Below are positions 1 through 8,277 of a stretch of DNA of 64,000 nt, one piece after another. This stretch comes from Bradyrhizobium iriomotense (GTDB lineage Bacteria; Pseudomonadota; Alphaproteobacteria; Rhizobiales; Xanthobacteraceae), in contig NZ_JAFCLP010000014.1 of NCBI RefSeq assembly GCF_018129405.1, forward strand, positions 1 through 64,000, written 5' to 3'. The first letter of the stretch is position 1. The number at the start of each line of letters is the position of its first letter. The notes beneath the pieces are model-generated. The model was not told the DNA's origin. It was given only the letters and a program-made list of their open reading frames with translations, and did not search any database. The translations under genes and the position numbers were made by a program.

Positions 1-42
1 GTCATGATCAGAGGCCTCACCCAGTTCCACGCCATCAAGCAT
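1..42 (-). CDS. 5' end of an unidentified gene (partial)
   Basis: Fourteen codons of an open frame run off the left edge on the minus strand, starting MLDGVELGE. A CGGAGG Shine-Dalgarno sequence lies 7 nt before the ATG, which is the main support. Too little protein is visible to assign a family. It is transcribed away from the palindromic repeat to its right. Confidence 0.35.
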   Translation of the reverse strand, partial: MLDGVELGEASDHD

Positions 43-75
43 GGTTGGAGCCTCCGAAATGTGTGAATCTCGTAG

Positions 76-210
76 CCTTGTGGGAGAGGGTGGCTCGCTG
101 CGTAAGCAGCGAGACGGGTGAGGGGTATCTCTCCGCGAGCGATTCTTTTGCAGCGGAATCCGCTGATGCAACCCCTCATCCGGCGCTTCGCGCCACCTTC
201 TCCCACAAGG
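76..210. repeat. Long imperfect palindrome, dispersed-repeat type
   Basis: Nineteen-base arms at 76-94 and 192-210 are reverse complements with one mismatch. The interior carries a second nested inverted pair (GGTGAGGGG near 117 and its complement ACCCCTCAT near 171) and a small hairpin around 94-113. The core words TGGGAGA and TCTCCCACAAGG are common in extragenic repeats of rhizobia. A 140-residue frame across it is an artefact of the repeat. Confidence 0.7.
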
Positions 211-251
211 GGAGAAGGGTAAGCGGCCGCTATGTGGTTGATCGATGCCGT

Positions 252-335
252 CTAGATCATGCCGAGCACGATGGCGCCGACGAAGGCCATGGCGAGGTAG
301 GCGGTGATAACGCTCAGTCTCCCGGCGAACGTCAT
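252..335 (-). CDS. 27-residue single-span membrane protein
   Basis: A short ORF on the minus strand encodes a peptide beginning MTFAGRLSVITAYLAMAF and ending in VLGMI. Apart from Arg6 near the N-terminus it is almost entirely hydrophobic, enough for one transmembrane helix with the N-terminus probably inside. The ATG is preceded by a strong GGAGGAAG sequence (343-350) at 7 nt spacing, unusually good for a chance ORF. No family is recognised. It stands alone between a palindromic repeat and the divergent extensin-like gene. Small single-span proteins of this kind often bind larger membrane complexes, but nothing here identifies a partner. Confidence 0.55.
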   Translation of the reverse strand: MTFAGRLSVITAYLAMAFVGAIVLGMI

Positions 336-525
336 GAGGTCGCTTCCTCCGTGCGCGCTGCTTGGCGCGCGGCCTTATGGTTAACAGAAAGTCTCTTTTC
401 GAAAAAGTCAGCCTCGCTGTCGCTCGTCATCAGCAGCAGTCGGCGCTGCCGCGCCCGGTATGGTTAAAGAACACTGAAATCAACGTGTTGAAGAGTCTTT
501 AAGTAAATTCACCGAACGTGCGCGC

Positions 526-1734
526 ATGACGCGCGGAGTTCGTTTGTATCTCGTCGGCTCCATCGTCCTTGTTTCGCTAGCGGGTTGCGGACGCGGCTTC
601 TTCCAGGCCGAACGTGAACCATGGCGGACCGAGGCGGAAGCCGCATGCCTGAAATCCGGCGCGGTCAAGGAGAGCGCGGACATCGTCCGCATCGACCCGA
701 TCTCGGGGCCCGGCATGTGCGGCGCCGAGTATCCGCTGAAAGTCGCCGCCATCGGCGAGGCCTCCAGCAGCTACGGCTTTGCCGACGAGACGTTGCGCCC
801 GCCCGGCAGCATCGGCAACCAGCCGCGCTGGCCGGTGCAGCCGCAGTCGAATTACCCGCAGAGCCAGAATTATCCGGCATCGTCCTATCCGCAGCGATCG
901 AACTATCCCGAGAGCACAGTGCGCCAGCCGACCGGCTATGGTGCGCCGTCCGGGCCGATGTCGCTCAACGCGCCCGGCGTCGCGCCGCAGGAGGACGAGA
1001 TCGACCTGCCGCCCGAGGGCATCGATGCCGCCGGCGCGGCGCGCTACATGAATGCGCCGAGCTATCCGGCGCGGCAGCCCGGTCCCGCGCCTTATTCGCA
1101 GCCGCCGGCACAGCAAACGCTGCCGCGCCTTGGCCCCGCGCAGGGCAATCCCGTCACCGCCGTCGGTCCCGTCGCGATCAAGCCGACCGCGACGCTGGCC
1201 TGTCCGATCGTGTCCGAGCTCGACCGCTGGCTCGCCGACACCGTGCAGCCCTCGGCAATGCGATGGTTCGGCACCCGCGTCGCCGAGATCAAGCAGATCT
1301 CCGCCTATTCCTGCCGCGGCATGAACGGCAATTCGCACGCCCACATCTCCGAGCACGCCTTCGGCAACGCGCTCGACATCTCCGCCTTCGTGCTCGCCGA
1401 CGGCCGCCGCGTCACCGTGAAGGACGGCTGGCGCGGCATGCCGGAAGAGCAGGGCTTTTTGCGCGACGTGCAGTCGGGCGCGTGCGCGCATTTCACCACG
1501 GTGCTGGCGCCGGGCTCGAACGTCTATCACTACGATCACATCCACGTCGATCTGATGCGCCGCGCCAGCCGTCGCCTGATCTGCCAGCCCGCCGCGGTGT
1601 CGGGTGAAGAGGTCGCCGGACGCGCCCAGCAGCGTAACCCCTATGCCGGCAGGCGCGATCCCTATGTCACGGGCTCGCTGGGTACGCGCAAGAGCACGCG
1701 CAAGCAGGAAGAAGACGAGTACGCTGACGATTGA
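526..1734 (+). CDS. Extensin-like C-terminal domain lipoprotein
   Basis: A 402-residue protein with a lipoprotein signal (LAG-Cys21), a Pro/Gln/Tyr-rich low-complexity middle (about 95-200), and an extensin-like C-terminal domain (about 225-355). That domain belongs to the same fold group as VanY/M15 peptidases. The presumed metal-site pattern is present: His277 and Asp284 in HAFGNALDIS, and His335/His338/His340 in HYDHIH. It probably sits in the envelope and may trim or bind cell-wall material, though its substrate is not known. The start is the first ATG, without a clear Shine-Dalgarno; no better in-frame start was seen. A basic/acidic tail follows the domain. Confidence 0.85.
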   Translation: MTRGVRLYLVGSIVLVSLAGCGRGFFQAEREPWRTEAEAACLKSGAVKESADIVRIDPISGPGMCGAEYPLKVAAIGEASSSYGFADETLRPPGSIGNQPRWPVQPQSNYPQSQNYPASSYPQRSNYPESTVRQPTGYGAPSGPMSLNAPGVAPQEDEIDLPPEGIDAAGAARYMNAPSYPARQPGPAPYSQPPAQQTLPRLGPAQGNPVTAVGPVAIKPTATLACPIVSELDRWLADTVQPSAMRWFGTRVAEIKQISAYSCRGMNGNSHAHISEHAFGNALDISAFVLADGRRVTVKDGWRGMPEEQGFLRDVQSGACAHFTTVLAPGSNVYHYDHIHVDLMRRASRRLICQPAAVSGEEVAGRAQQRNPYAGRRDPYVTGSLGTRKSTRKQEEDEYADD

Positions 1735-1740
1735 TAGTCG

Positions 1741-1810
1741 CGTAGCCCGGATGAGCGAAGCGATATCCGGGTACGGTGTTCCCGCATGTCGCTTCGCTCA
1801 TGCGGGCTAC
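1741..1810. repeat. Palindromic repeat, GTAGCCCGGATG family
   Basis: Begins CGTAGCCCGGATGAGCGAAG and ends CTTCGCTCATGCGGGCTAC, forming a long near-perfect hairpin just after the extensin-like gene. Related copies occur at 53978-54064 and 56558-56647, always in intergenic space. It could act as a bidirectional transcript-end hairpin but has no T-run. Confidence 0.75.
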
Positions 1811-1838
1811 GGACGCGCTGCTCTACGGAGCTAGAAAA

Positions 1839-2174
1839 TCATTTCGCGCCGGGCTTCGACGGTGCAGGGATCAGCCCCATGCAGAGCTGCACTTCGCCGG
1901 GGACGTTGTAGGTGCGCATGATATGGCGGCTGTCGCGCAGGCCGGTCGCCTCACGTTGCACCACGAACATCCAGAGTGCGTGACCTGCTTCCATCACCAG
2001 CCTGCGCCTCGCTGTCGAGGCCGCAGTCCCCGTGGCGGCGTGAGCGGTGTCGAACTCGCGCAAACGCGCTAGCGCCTGTTCGAGCGTGCGGCCCATCCGC
2101 CCAAGCGCCGACGCCTGTTCCTGGACGATCTCGTAATGGAGGAAATCGACAGGCGGGCGAAGATCACGGGACAT
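1839..2174 (-). CDS. Conserved hypothetical protein, possibly DUF6665
   Basis: 111 residues from the start MSRDLRPPVDFLHYEIV. The frame stays open 12 codons further upstream, but that extension has no Shine-Dalgarno. The protein is largely helical, with a central segment resembling a helical bundle (EQASALGRMGRTLEQALARL) and a conserved-looking hydrophobic stretch (ALWMFVVQREATGLRD). It resembles the small family I know as DUF6665, a memory-based guess only. No catalytic motif, signal peptide or membrane span is seen. It lies just downstream of the tetR-type gene on the same strand (42 bp), so it could be co-transcribed with the repressor. Confidence 0.65.
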   Translation of the reverse strand: MSRDLRPPVDFLHYEIVQEQASALGRMGRTLEQALARLREFDTAHAATGTAASTARRRLVMEAGHALWMFVVQREATGLRDSRHIMRTYNVPGEVQLCMGLIPAPSKPGAK

Positions 2175-2216
2175 GCCGCAAATATAACGCAGTGGGACCG
2201 GCCTGCGCAACGCGCG

Positions 2217-2852
2217 CTACTTCGCCCGGTACGCCGCCAGGAACATCCGCGTCGCGCTGTCGACCACCTCGGTCATGCGCTCTTCCGACGGTGCGGGCGC
2301 GGCCTGGAAGACGAAGGGCAGGAACAGCGAGGCCTTGCACAGTTCCATGAACTGCGACGCCGCAAGGTCGCAATCGTCGATCTTGAGATCGCCGGAAGCG
2401 ACATGGATTTTGAGATAATCGGAGAGGCGGTTGATGGTCTTGTCCAGCACCCGCGCATAGTAGCGGCGACCGACATCGGGCATGCGTTCGGCGATCGCCA
2501 TCACGGTGCGGATCGCCGATCCGCCGCCGGGCCGGCAGAGCAGGTGGATGTAGGCCCGGCCGAACTCCTTCAGCGTGGTCTCGGCGTCACGGGCGGGATC
2601 GAAATTGAACACGACCTGGCCGTGCTGGAGCGCTTCCTGCTCGAGGATGGCTTCGAACAGCGCGCATTTGTCGGCGAAGTAGACGTAGAGCGTGCCCTTG
2701 GAGACCTGCGCGGCGCGCGCGATCTCGCCCATGCTGGCGCCGTCGAAACCCAGATCCATGAACACCTTGCGGGCCCCGTCGAGAATCTGACGGCGCTTGG
2801 AGCTGTCCTCCTCCTGGATGACGTGCAGACGTTCGCTGGCGGCTACAACCAT
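2217..2852 (-). CDS. TetR/AcrR-family repressor of the adjacent efflux pair
   Basis: A 211-residue protein with an N-terminal TetR helix-turn-helix (about 22-68; recognition region SMGEIARAAQVSKGTLYVYF) and an all-helical C-terminal ligand domain. The frame extends far upstream, but the ATG at 2852 (MVVAASERLH) gives the usual family length. It is divergent from an HlyD/MFS efflux pair, and a perfect palindrome lies in the shared promoter region, so local repression relieved by an exported compound is the likely model. The C-terminal domain resembles the AcrR-type C-terminal family. The inducer is unknown. Confidence 0.9.
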   Translation of the reverse strand: MVVAASERLHVIQEEDSSKRRQILDGARKVFMDLGFDGASMGEIARAAQVSKGTLYVYFADKCALFEAILEQEALQHGQVVFNFDPARDAETTLKEFGRAYIHLLCRPGGGSAIRTVMAIAERMPDVGRRYYARVLDKTINRLSDYLKIHVASGDLKIDDCDLAASQFMELCKASLFLPFVFQAAPAPSEERMTEVVDSATRMFLAAYRAK

Positions 2853-2951
2853 TGGTTCAGGGTCTCGGAAGGTTTCTGGACGAGGTACCGACCTATGAAA
2901 CGCAAATAAAGGATTCGGGCCAGTAGGGTCCGGTCCGGGATAATATGTATA

Positions 2952-2972
2952 TTGACCGAACCGTTCGGTCAA
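2952..2972. promoter_or_regulatory. TetR operator overlapping two divergent promoters
   Basis: Perfect inverted repeat, arms TTGACCGAAC and GTTCGGTCAA around one central base. The left arm contains TTGACC, a good -35 for the efflux genes (-10 candidate TATTTG about 18 bp on). On the other strand the right arm also reads TTGACC, with TACATA 17 bp further as a -10 toward the repressor gene. A bound dimer would therefore cover both promoters. Its role is inferred from symmetry and position. Confidence 0.8.
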
Positions 2973-3045
2973 TGATATTTGGAATGAGCGAAAGGAACCG
3001 GTCGAGGACGGCCGTCGTTGGTCGCGCTTTTTTTGGGAGGTCTTG

Positions 3046-4341
3046 ATGGCCGTATCGAGAGACCAGGCTGCGCGCGTCATTCGCCAGGAAACGGTGGAGA
3101 CGGCGAACGATGAAGCTGCGGCCGAGAGGCCTGCGGTCCTCGCCGAGCAGTTGCGCTCCCACGTGGCCGAGGAAACCAAGCGCCGCAGTGAGGCGCCGGA
3201 GAAGCCCGTGACCGACAAGCCGGCCGCGCCTGCTGCTGCCGGCGCGCCGAAATCCGGCAAGCGCAAATTCGTCCTGATGGGCGTCGGTCTCGTGCTGGCG
3301 CTCGCGGCTGCGAGCTATGCCGGCTATTACACGCTGGTCGGCCGCTTCTATATCTCGACCGACGATGCTTATGTCCGCGCCAACAACACCATGCTCGGCG
3401 CGCGCGTTGCCGGCCACATCTCCTCGATCCTTGCCGGCGACAACACCATTGTGCGCGCCGGCGACATCCTCTTCCGCATCGACGACGGCGACTACAAGAT
3501 CGCGGTCGATTCCGCGGCGACGAAGATCGCGACCCAGCAGGCGACCATCGATCGCATCGGCCGCCAGGTCGCAGCCCTCGACAGCCAGGTCGCGCAGGCC
3601 AAGGCGCAGCTCGTCTCCGCGGAAGCGGGCCTCAAGCGCGCCGACCTCGACTATGAGCGCCAGCAGGCGCTGAGCAGCAAGGGCTTTGCCTCGCGCGCCA
3701 CCTTCGAGAGCTCGGAGGCCGGCCGCGACCAGGGCGCCGCCGCCGTCAAGGCTGCGCAGGCCGCCTATGACGTCGCGGTCAGCAATGTCGATGTCGCCAA
3801 GGCGCAGCAGGCCGAAGCGCAAGCGCAGCTCGCCGAGCTCAAGACCTCGCTCGCGAAGGCCGAGCGCGATCTCGCCTTCACCGCGGTGCGCGCGCCGGTC
3901 AGCGGCACGTTCTCCAATCGCCTGGTCAACGCCGGCGACTTCGTCGCGGTCGGCCAGCGGCTCGGCAACGTCGTGCCGCTCGACGAGGTCTATATCGACG
4001 CCAACTTCAAGGAGACGCAGCTCAAGCGCATCCGTCCCGGCCAGCCGGTGACGATCAAGGTCGATGCCTACGGTATGCGCAAGTTCTCCGGTGTGGTCGA
4101 CAGCATCGCGGCGGGCGCAGGCTCGGTGTTCACGCTGCTGCCGCCCGACAACGCCACCGGCAATTTCACCAAGATCGTGCAGCGCGTGCCGGTCCGCATC
4201 CGCGTGCCGAAGTCGGTGGCGAAGCAGAACCTGCTCCGCGCCGGCATGTCGGTCTACGCCACGGTCGACACCAACAAGGGCGCGGCCGACGCCGACAGCG
4301 AGGTCGATCTCGACGATCCCACCATGATCCATCCGCAGTAG
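3046..4341 (+). CDS. HlyD/EmrA-family periplasmic adaptor of a multidrug efflux system
   Basis: 431 residues. A charged Ala/Pro-rich cytoplasmic N-terminus (1-70) is followed by one transmembrane helix (about 75-95), a biotinyl-lipoyl-like half (STDDAYVRANNTMLGARVAGHI), a long coiled-coil hairpin (about 160-270), the second lipoyl half, and a beta-barrel domain. The length and EmrA-like DDAYV motif fit membrane-fusion proteins that pair with DHA2-type MFS pumps. The ATG at 3046 has GGGAGG 5 nt upstream; an in-frame TTG just before it is less likely. It is the first gene of a two-gene unit (29 bp gap to the pump) divergent from the TetR gene. Confidence 0.92.
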   Translation: MAVSRDQAARVIRQETVETANDEAAAERPAVLAEQLRSHVAEETKRRSEAPEKPVTDKPAAPAAAGAPKSGKRKFVLMGVGLVLALAAASYAGYYTLVGRFYISTDDAYVRANNTMLGARVAGHISSILAGDNTIVRAGDILFRIDDGDYKIAVDSAATKIATQQATIDRIGRQVAALDSQVAQAKAQLVSAEAGLKRADLDYERQQALSSKGFASRATFESSEAGRDQGAAAVKAAQAAYDVAVSNVDVAKAQQAEAQAQLAELKTSLAKAERDLAFTAVRAPVSGTFSNRLVNAGDFVAVGQRLGNVVPLDEVYIDANFKETQLKRIRPGQPVTIKVDAYGMRKFSGVVDSIAAGAGSVFTLLPPDNATGNFTKIVQRVPVRIRVPKSVAKQNLLRAGMSVYATVDTNKGAADADSEVDLDDPTMIHPQ

Positions 4342-4370
4342 CCACAACCCGAGCGCTGCGAGGTCAGACC

Positions 4371-5954
4371 ATGGCCAACGCCACCACCGCTTCACCCGCC
4401 ATGATGGCGAACCCCGCTTCGGAGCGCATCGCGCCGAAGCGGCTGTTCGCGTTCATCATCATGGTGTTCGGGATGTTCATGTCGATCCTGGACATCCAGA
4501 TCGTCTCGGCGTCCTTAAGCGAAATCCAGGCCGGCCTGTCGGCGAGCTCCAGCGAAGTCTCCTGGGTTCAGACCGCCTATCTGATCGCCGAGGTCATCGC
4601 GATCCCGCTATCAGGGTTCTTGTCGCGCGCCTTCGGCACGCGGCTGCTGTTCGCGATCTCGGCGGCCGGCTTCACGGTCTCGAGCCTGCTCTGCGGCTTC
4701 GCCACCACGATCGAGGAGATGATCCTCTGGCGCGCGCTGCAGGGTTTTCTCGGCGCCGGCATGATCCCGACGGTGTTCGCCTCGGCCTACACCGTCTTCC
4801 CGCGCACGAAATTCCACATCGTCGGTCCCATCATCGGGCTTGTCGCGACCTTGGCTCCCACGATCGGGCCGACGGTCGGCGGCTACATCACCGATGCGAT
4901 GTCGTGGAACTGGCTGTTCTTCATCAACGTCGTGCCCGGCATCGGCATCACCCTGGGCGTGCTGGCGCTGGTCGATTTCGACGAGCCGCATTTCGAATTG
5001 CTCGACCGCTTCGACTGGTGGGGCCTGTTGTTCATGGCCGGCTTCCTCGGCACGCTGGAATATGTGCTGGAGGAAGGTCCGCAATATGAATGGATGCAGG
5101 ACACCTCGGTGGCGATCTGCGCCTGGATCTGCGCGATCTCGGCGATCGCCTTCTTCTGGCGCGTGTTCACGGCGGCCGAGCCGATCGTCAACTTGCGCAC
5201 CTTCTCCAACCGCAATTTCGCGGTCGGCTGCGTCCTGCAGTTCTGCATCGGCATCGGCCTCTACGGCCTGACCTACATCTATCCGCGCTATCTCGCCGAG
5301 GTGCGCGGCTACAGCGCGCTGATGATCGGCGAGACCATGTTCGTCTCGGGCATCACCATGTTCCTGGTCGCCCCGCTGGTCGGCCGTCTCATGGTCAAGA
5401 TCGACATGCGCTACATGATCGCGTTCGGCCTCATCGTGTTCGCGATCGGCTCGTACCAGATGACCTGGATCACGCGCGACTACGATTTCTACGAGCTGCT
5501 GGTGCCGCAGATCCTGCGCGGCATCGGCATGATGTTCGCGATGGTGCCGACCAACAACATCGCGCTCGGTACGCTGGCACCCGACCGGGTGAAGAACGCG
5601 AGCGGCCTGTTCAACCTGATGCGCAACCTCGGCGGCGCGGTCGGGCTCGCCGTCATCAACACCGTGCTCAACGATCGCACCGACCTGCACATCACGCGCC
5701 TGCAGGAGCGCGTGACCTGGGGCAACGCCACCGCGACCGAAACGCTGACCATGCTCCAGCAGAAATTCCAGGGGCTCGGCGATTCCGCGCTGATGGCGAT
5801 GAAGCAGCTCAGCCAGATCGTGCACCGCCAGGCCGTGGTGATGAGCTTTGGCGATGCCTTCTTCGTGCTGACGGTGTTCTATCTCGGCCTCAGCCTGCTG
5901 GTCACGCTGCTGAACAAGCCGGCCTCGCTGGCCGGCGGCGGCGACGCGCATTAG
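4371..5954 (+). CDS. DHA2-family MFS multidrug transporter (EmrB-like)
   Basis: 527 residues with about 14 predicted membrane spans. The first span (FIIMVFGMFMSILDIQIVSA) carries the DHA2-type Asp, and an EmrB motif-C-like segment (LAPTIGPTVGGYITDAMSWNW) sits near residue 160-185. It should export drugs or other toxic organics by proton antiport, working with the adaptor just upstream and an outer-membrane channel not encoded here. GAGGT precedes the ATG. Transcription is presumably from the TetR-controlled promoter. A palindromic repeat follows the stop codon. Confidence 0.93.
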   Translation: MANATTASPAMMANPASERIAPKRLFAFIIMVFGMFMSILDIQIVSASLSEIQAGLSASSSEVSWVQTAYLIAEVIAIPLSGFLSRAFGTRLLFAISAAGFTVSSLLCGFATTIEEMILWRALQGFLGAGMIPTVFASAYTVFPRTKFHIVGPIIGLVATLAPTIGPTVGGYITDAMSWNWLFFINVVPGIGITLGVLALVDFDEPHFELLDRFDWWGLLFMAGFLGTLEYVLEEGPQYEWMQDTSVAICAWICAISAIAFFWRVFTAAEPIVNLRTFSNRNFAVGCVLQFCIGIGLYGLTYIYPRYLAEVRGYSALMIGETMFVSGITMFLVAPLVGRLMVKIDMRYMIAFGLIVFAIGSYQMTWITRDYDFYELLVPQILRGIGMMFAMVPTNNIALGTLAPDRVKNASGLFNLMRNLGGAVGLAVINTVLNDRTDLHITRLQERVTWGNATATETLTMLQQKFQGLGDSALMAMKQLSQIVHRQAVVMSFGDAFFVLTVFYLGLSLLVTLLNKPASLAGGGDAH

Positions 5955-5982
5955 GCGACCATAGGGCGAGCAACACACTCGG

Positions 5983-6095
5983 TGTCATCGCCCGCGAAGG
6001 CGGGCGATCCAGTATTCCAGAGGCCGGCGTTAAGGAGCTCGGTCTCACCACATCCGCTGCGGCGTACTGGATGCCCCGCCTTCGCGGGGCATGAC
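5983..6095. repeat. Palindromic repeat, GTCAT-CCCGCGAAGGCGGG family
   Basis: The left end (GTCATCGCCCGCGAAGGCGG) pairs with the right end (CCCCGCCTTCGCGGGGCATGAC), and the inner words CCAGTATTCCAG and GTACTGGAT also pair. A second copy lies at 45475-45574 and a degenerate half-copy at 28553-28592. Small frames across it are not genes. Confidence 0.75.
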
Positions 6096-6175
6096 GCGGA
6101 GGTTGTGGCGGCGATCCGGGCCAAGGCACCCCGCACTAATTTGCAACACTCGTCCGTGATCTTGCGCGGGGCCCG

Positions 6176-6204
6176 TTGCAAATCGCCCGTGACACATCTA
6201 TAAA
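6176..6204 (+). promoter_or_regulatory. Strong sigma-70-type promoter for leader ORF and ABC exporter
   Basis: TTGCAA (6176-6181) and TATAAA (6199-6204) are separated by exactly 17 bp, close to the housekeeping consensus. Transcription would begin near 6211-6213 and read into the leader ORF, whose Shine-Dalgarno starts only about 15 nt later. Confidence 0.7.
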
Positions 6205-6238
6205 GCGTCCCTCATTCATTCGAACCGGGGAGATTTGC

Positions 6239-6313
6239 ATGATTTCGTCGCTTTCGCAGATCGTACGCCCGCGCTCGATGATCTCCTGGTTCGGTATGTA
6301 CGCGGCCTGTTAG
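6239..6313 (+). CDS. 24-residue leader peptide upstream of ABC exporter
   Basis: A 24-codon ORF begins MISSLSQIVRPRS and ends WFGMYAAC followed by TAG. GGGGAGA lies 5 nt before the ATG, one of the best ribosome sites in the window. A near-consensus promoter stands just upstream and the ABC gene starts 161 nt downstream. The stop codon lies in the loop of a small hairpin (GGCCT 6304-6308, AGGCC 6314-6318). A second GGCC-TTCG-GGCC hairpin at 6412-6423 could pair with the first instead. This looks like a cis-acting leader whose translation could control the exporter, but the peptide is not one I recognise and the mechanism is inferred. Confidence 0.6.
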   Translation: MISSLSQIVRPRSMISWFGMYAAC

Positions 6314-6474
6314 AGGCCTCTTCCGCCAGCTTCGATTGGGCCAAGGTTTCGACCAGGCGTCCCGATCGCTCCGCTTCCCAAGTCAAAATCAGTCTTACGT
6401 GACGCCGTTCAGGCCTTCGGGCCGCTCTGCGTCCATCGATGGAGCCGGCCCGCGCGAAGCGGCCGGATGATGCC

Positions 6475-8274
6475 ATGACCGCTCTGTCAAAAAAGCCCGC
6501 GGCGATACGCGTGGTGCTGCCCTTCGTGTTCAAGCACTGGCTGAAGCAGCCGGCGCGTACGCTGGTCGTCGCCGGCGGCCTCTTGGGCGCGACCGTCGCC
6601 GACCTGTTCATGCCGGTTTTCTCCGGACAATTGGTTGATGCGTTGACGCGCGGCTCGTCCGACCCCGACGCGCGCCACGCCGCGCTGGTCGCGTTCGGCG
6701 CCATCGTGGCGCTCGGCGCAGCCTCCGTGGTGCTCAGGCTGATCGGTCTCCAGGCGATCGTGCCGTTCACGCTGAAGACCATGACGGAGGTGGCGCAGGA
6801 TGCGTTCATGCGCGTGCAGCGTTTCTCGACCGACTGGCACGCCAACTCCTTTGCCGGCTCCACCGTGCGCAAGATCACGCGCGGCATGTGGGCGCTCGAC
6901 CTGCTCAACGACACCATCCTGATGGCGTTGGCGCCGTCCTTGCTGGTGCTGATCGGCTCTGTGGTCCTGATCGGACTGCACTGGGCGTCGCTCGGCGCGG
7001 TGATCGCGGTGGGAGCGCTCTTTTACGTCACCATCACCGTGCTGTTCTCGACCCGGTACATCGCGCCGGCCGCGCGCATCTCCAATGCCTGGGACACCAA
7101 GGTCGGTGGCACGCTGGCGGACGCGCTGACCTGCAATGCCGTGGTGAAATCCTTTGGCGCGGAGGCGCGTGAGGATGCGCGGCTCGCCCGCGTCGTCAAC
7201 CGCTGGCGCGTGCGCGTGCGGCGGACCTGGTTCCGCTACAACTACACGGCCATGGCGCAGCTCGCGCTGCTGCTGGCCTTGCGCGCCTCGGTGATAGGCG
7301 GCTCGGTGCTGCTGTGGATCTCGGGGCATGCCTCGCCCGGCGACGTCACCTATGTGCTGACGAGCTACTACGTCATCCACGCCTATTTGCGCGACGTGGG
7401 CATGCACATCAACAATCTGCAGCGCGCCGTGAACGACATGGACGAACTGGTGGCGATCCATGACGAGCCGATCGGGATTGTCGATGCCGCGGGCGCGCGG
7501 CCGATCGCGATCGAGGGTGGCGAGATCGTGTTCGACGACGTCACGTTCCATTATGGCGGCCATCGCGCGCCGCTGTACGACGGCTTGTCGGTCAGGATCC
7601 GCGCCGGCGAACGCGTCGGTCTCGTCGGCCGCTCCGGCTCCGGCAAGACCACCTTCGTCAAGCTGGTGCAGCGTCTTTACGACGTCACGGGTGGCCGCGT
7701 GCTGGTCGACGGGCAGGACATCGCGCTGGCGACGCAGCAATCGCTGCGCAGCCAGATCGCGATCGTGCAGCAGGAGCCGATCCTGTTTCACCGCTCGCTC
7801 GCCGAGAACATCGCCTACGGCCGGCCCGGCGCCAGCCTCGAGGCGATCGAGCAGGCGGCGCGGCTGGCGAACGCGCACGACTTCATCCTGCGCCTCCCGA
7901 AGGGCTACGGCACCCTCGTCGGCGAGCGCGGCGTGAAATTGTCCGGCGGCGAGCGACAGCGCGTGGCGCTGGCGCGCGCATTCCTGGCGGATGCGCCGGT
8001 GCTGATCCTGGACGAGGCGACGTCGAGCCTCGACTCGGAATCGGAGGCGCTGATCCAGCAGGCGATGGAACGGCTGATGAAAGGCCGTACCTCGATCGTG
8101 ATCGCGCACCGGCTGTCGACGGTGAAGAGCCTCGATCGGATCCTGGTGTTCGACCGCGGCGAGATCGTCGAGCAAGGCACGCATGCTCTGCTCGCGAACA
8201 AGCCGGGAGGCATCTATCGCGGCCTGTTCGAGCGCCAGGTGGTGGAGCTCGGGCAGATCGCAGCAGCGGAATGA
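6475..8274 (+). CDS. ABC exporter, fused permease and ATPase (MsbA/multidrug type)
   Basis: About 599 residues from the ATG at 6475; an in-frame ATG at 6439 would add 12 residues but has no ribosome site. The N-terminal half is a six-span type IV ABC permease. The C-terminal half has a complete nucleotide-binding domain: Walker A GRSGSGKTT, a Q-loop in IAIVQQEPILF, signature LSGGERQR, Walker B VLILDEATSSLD and the switch His in IVIAHRLSTV. As a half-transporter it should dimerise and export a lipid or drug. A promoter, leader ORF and hairpins precede it. A MATE exporter follows in the same direction after a 14-bp-stem hairpin. Confidence 0.93.
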   Translation: MTALSKKPAAIRVVLPFVFKHWLKQPARTLVVAGGLLGATVADLFMPVFSGQLVDALTRGSSDPDARHAALVAFGAIVALGAASVVLRLIGLQAIVPFTLKTMTEVAQDAFMRVQRFSTDWHANSFAGSTVRKITRGMWALDLLNDTILMALAPSLLVLIGSVVLIGLHWASLGAVIAVGALFYVTITVLFSTRYIAPAARISNAWDTKVGGTLADALTCNAVVKSFGAEAREDARLARVVNRWRVRVRRTWFRYNYTAMAQLALLLALRASVIGGSVLLWISGHASPGDVTYVLTSYYVIHAYLRDVGMHINNLQRAVNDMDELVAIHDEPIGIVDAAGARPIAIEGGEIVFDDVTFHYGGHRAPLYDGLSVRIRAGERVGLVGRSGSGKTTFVKLVQRLYDVTGGRVLVDGQDIALATQQSLRSQIAIVQQEPILFHRSLAENIAYGRPGASLEAIEQAARLANAHDFILRLPKGYGTLVGERGVKLSGGERQRVALARAFLADAPVLILDEATSSLDSESEALIQQAMERLMKGRTSIVIAHRLSTVKSLDRILVFDRGEIVEQGTHALLANKPGGIYRGLFERQVVELGQIAAAE

Positions 8275-8277
8275 CGC

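Noticed and set aside
45-467. 140-codon frame at the left edge on the plus strand
   Set aside because: It reads through the palindromic repeat and the opposite strand of the 27-residue ORF; no ribosome site and no protein-like composition.
2893-4395. 500-codon minus-strand frame opposite the HlyD gene
   Set aside because: A shadow of the GC-rich plus-strand gene; composition is Arg/Asp/Leu-rich without motifs.
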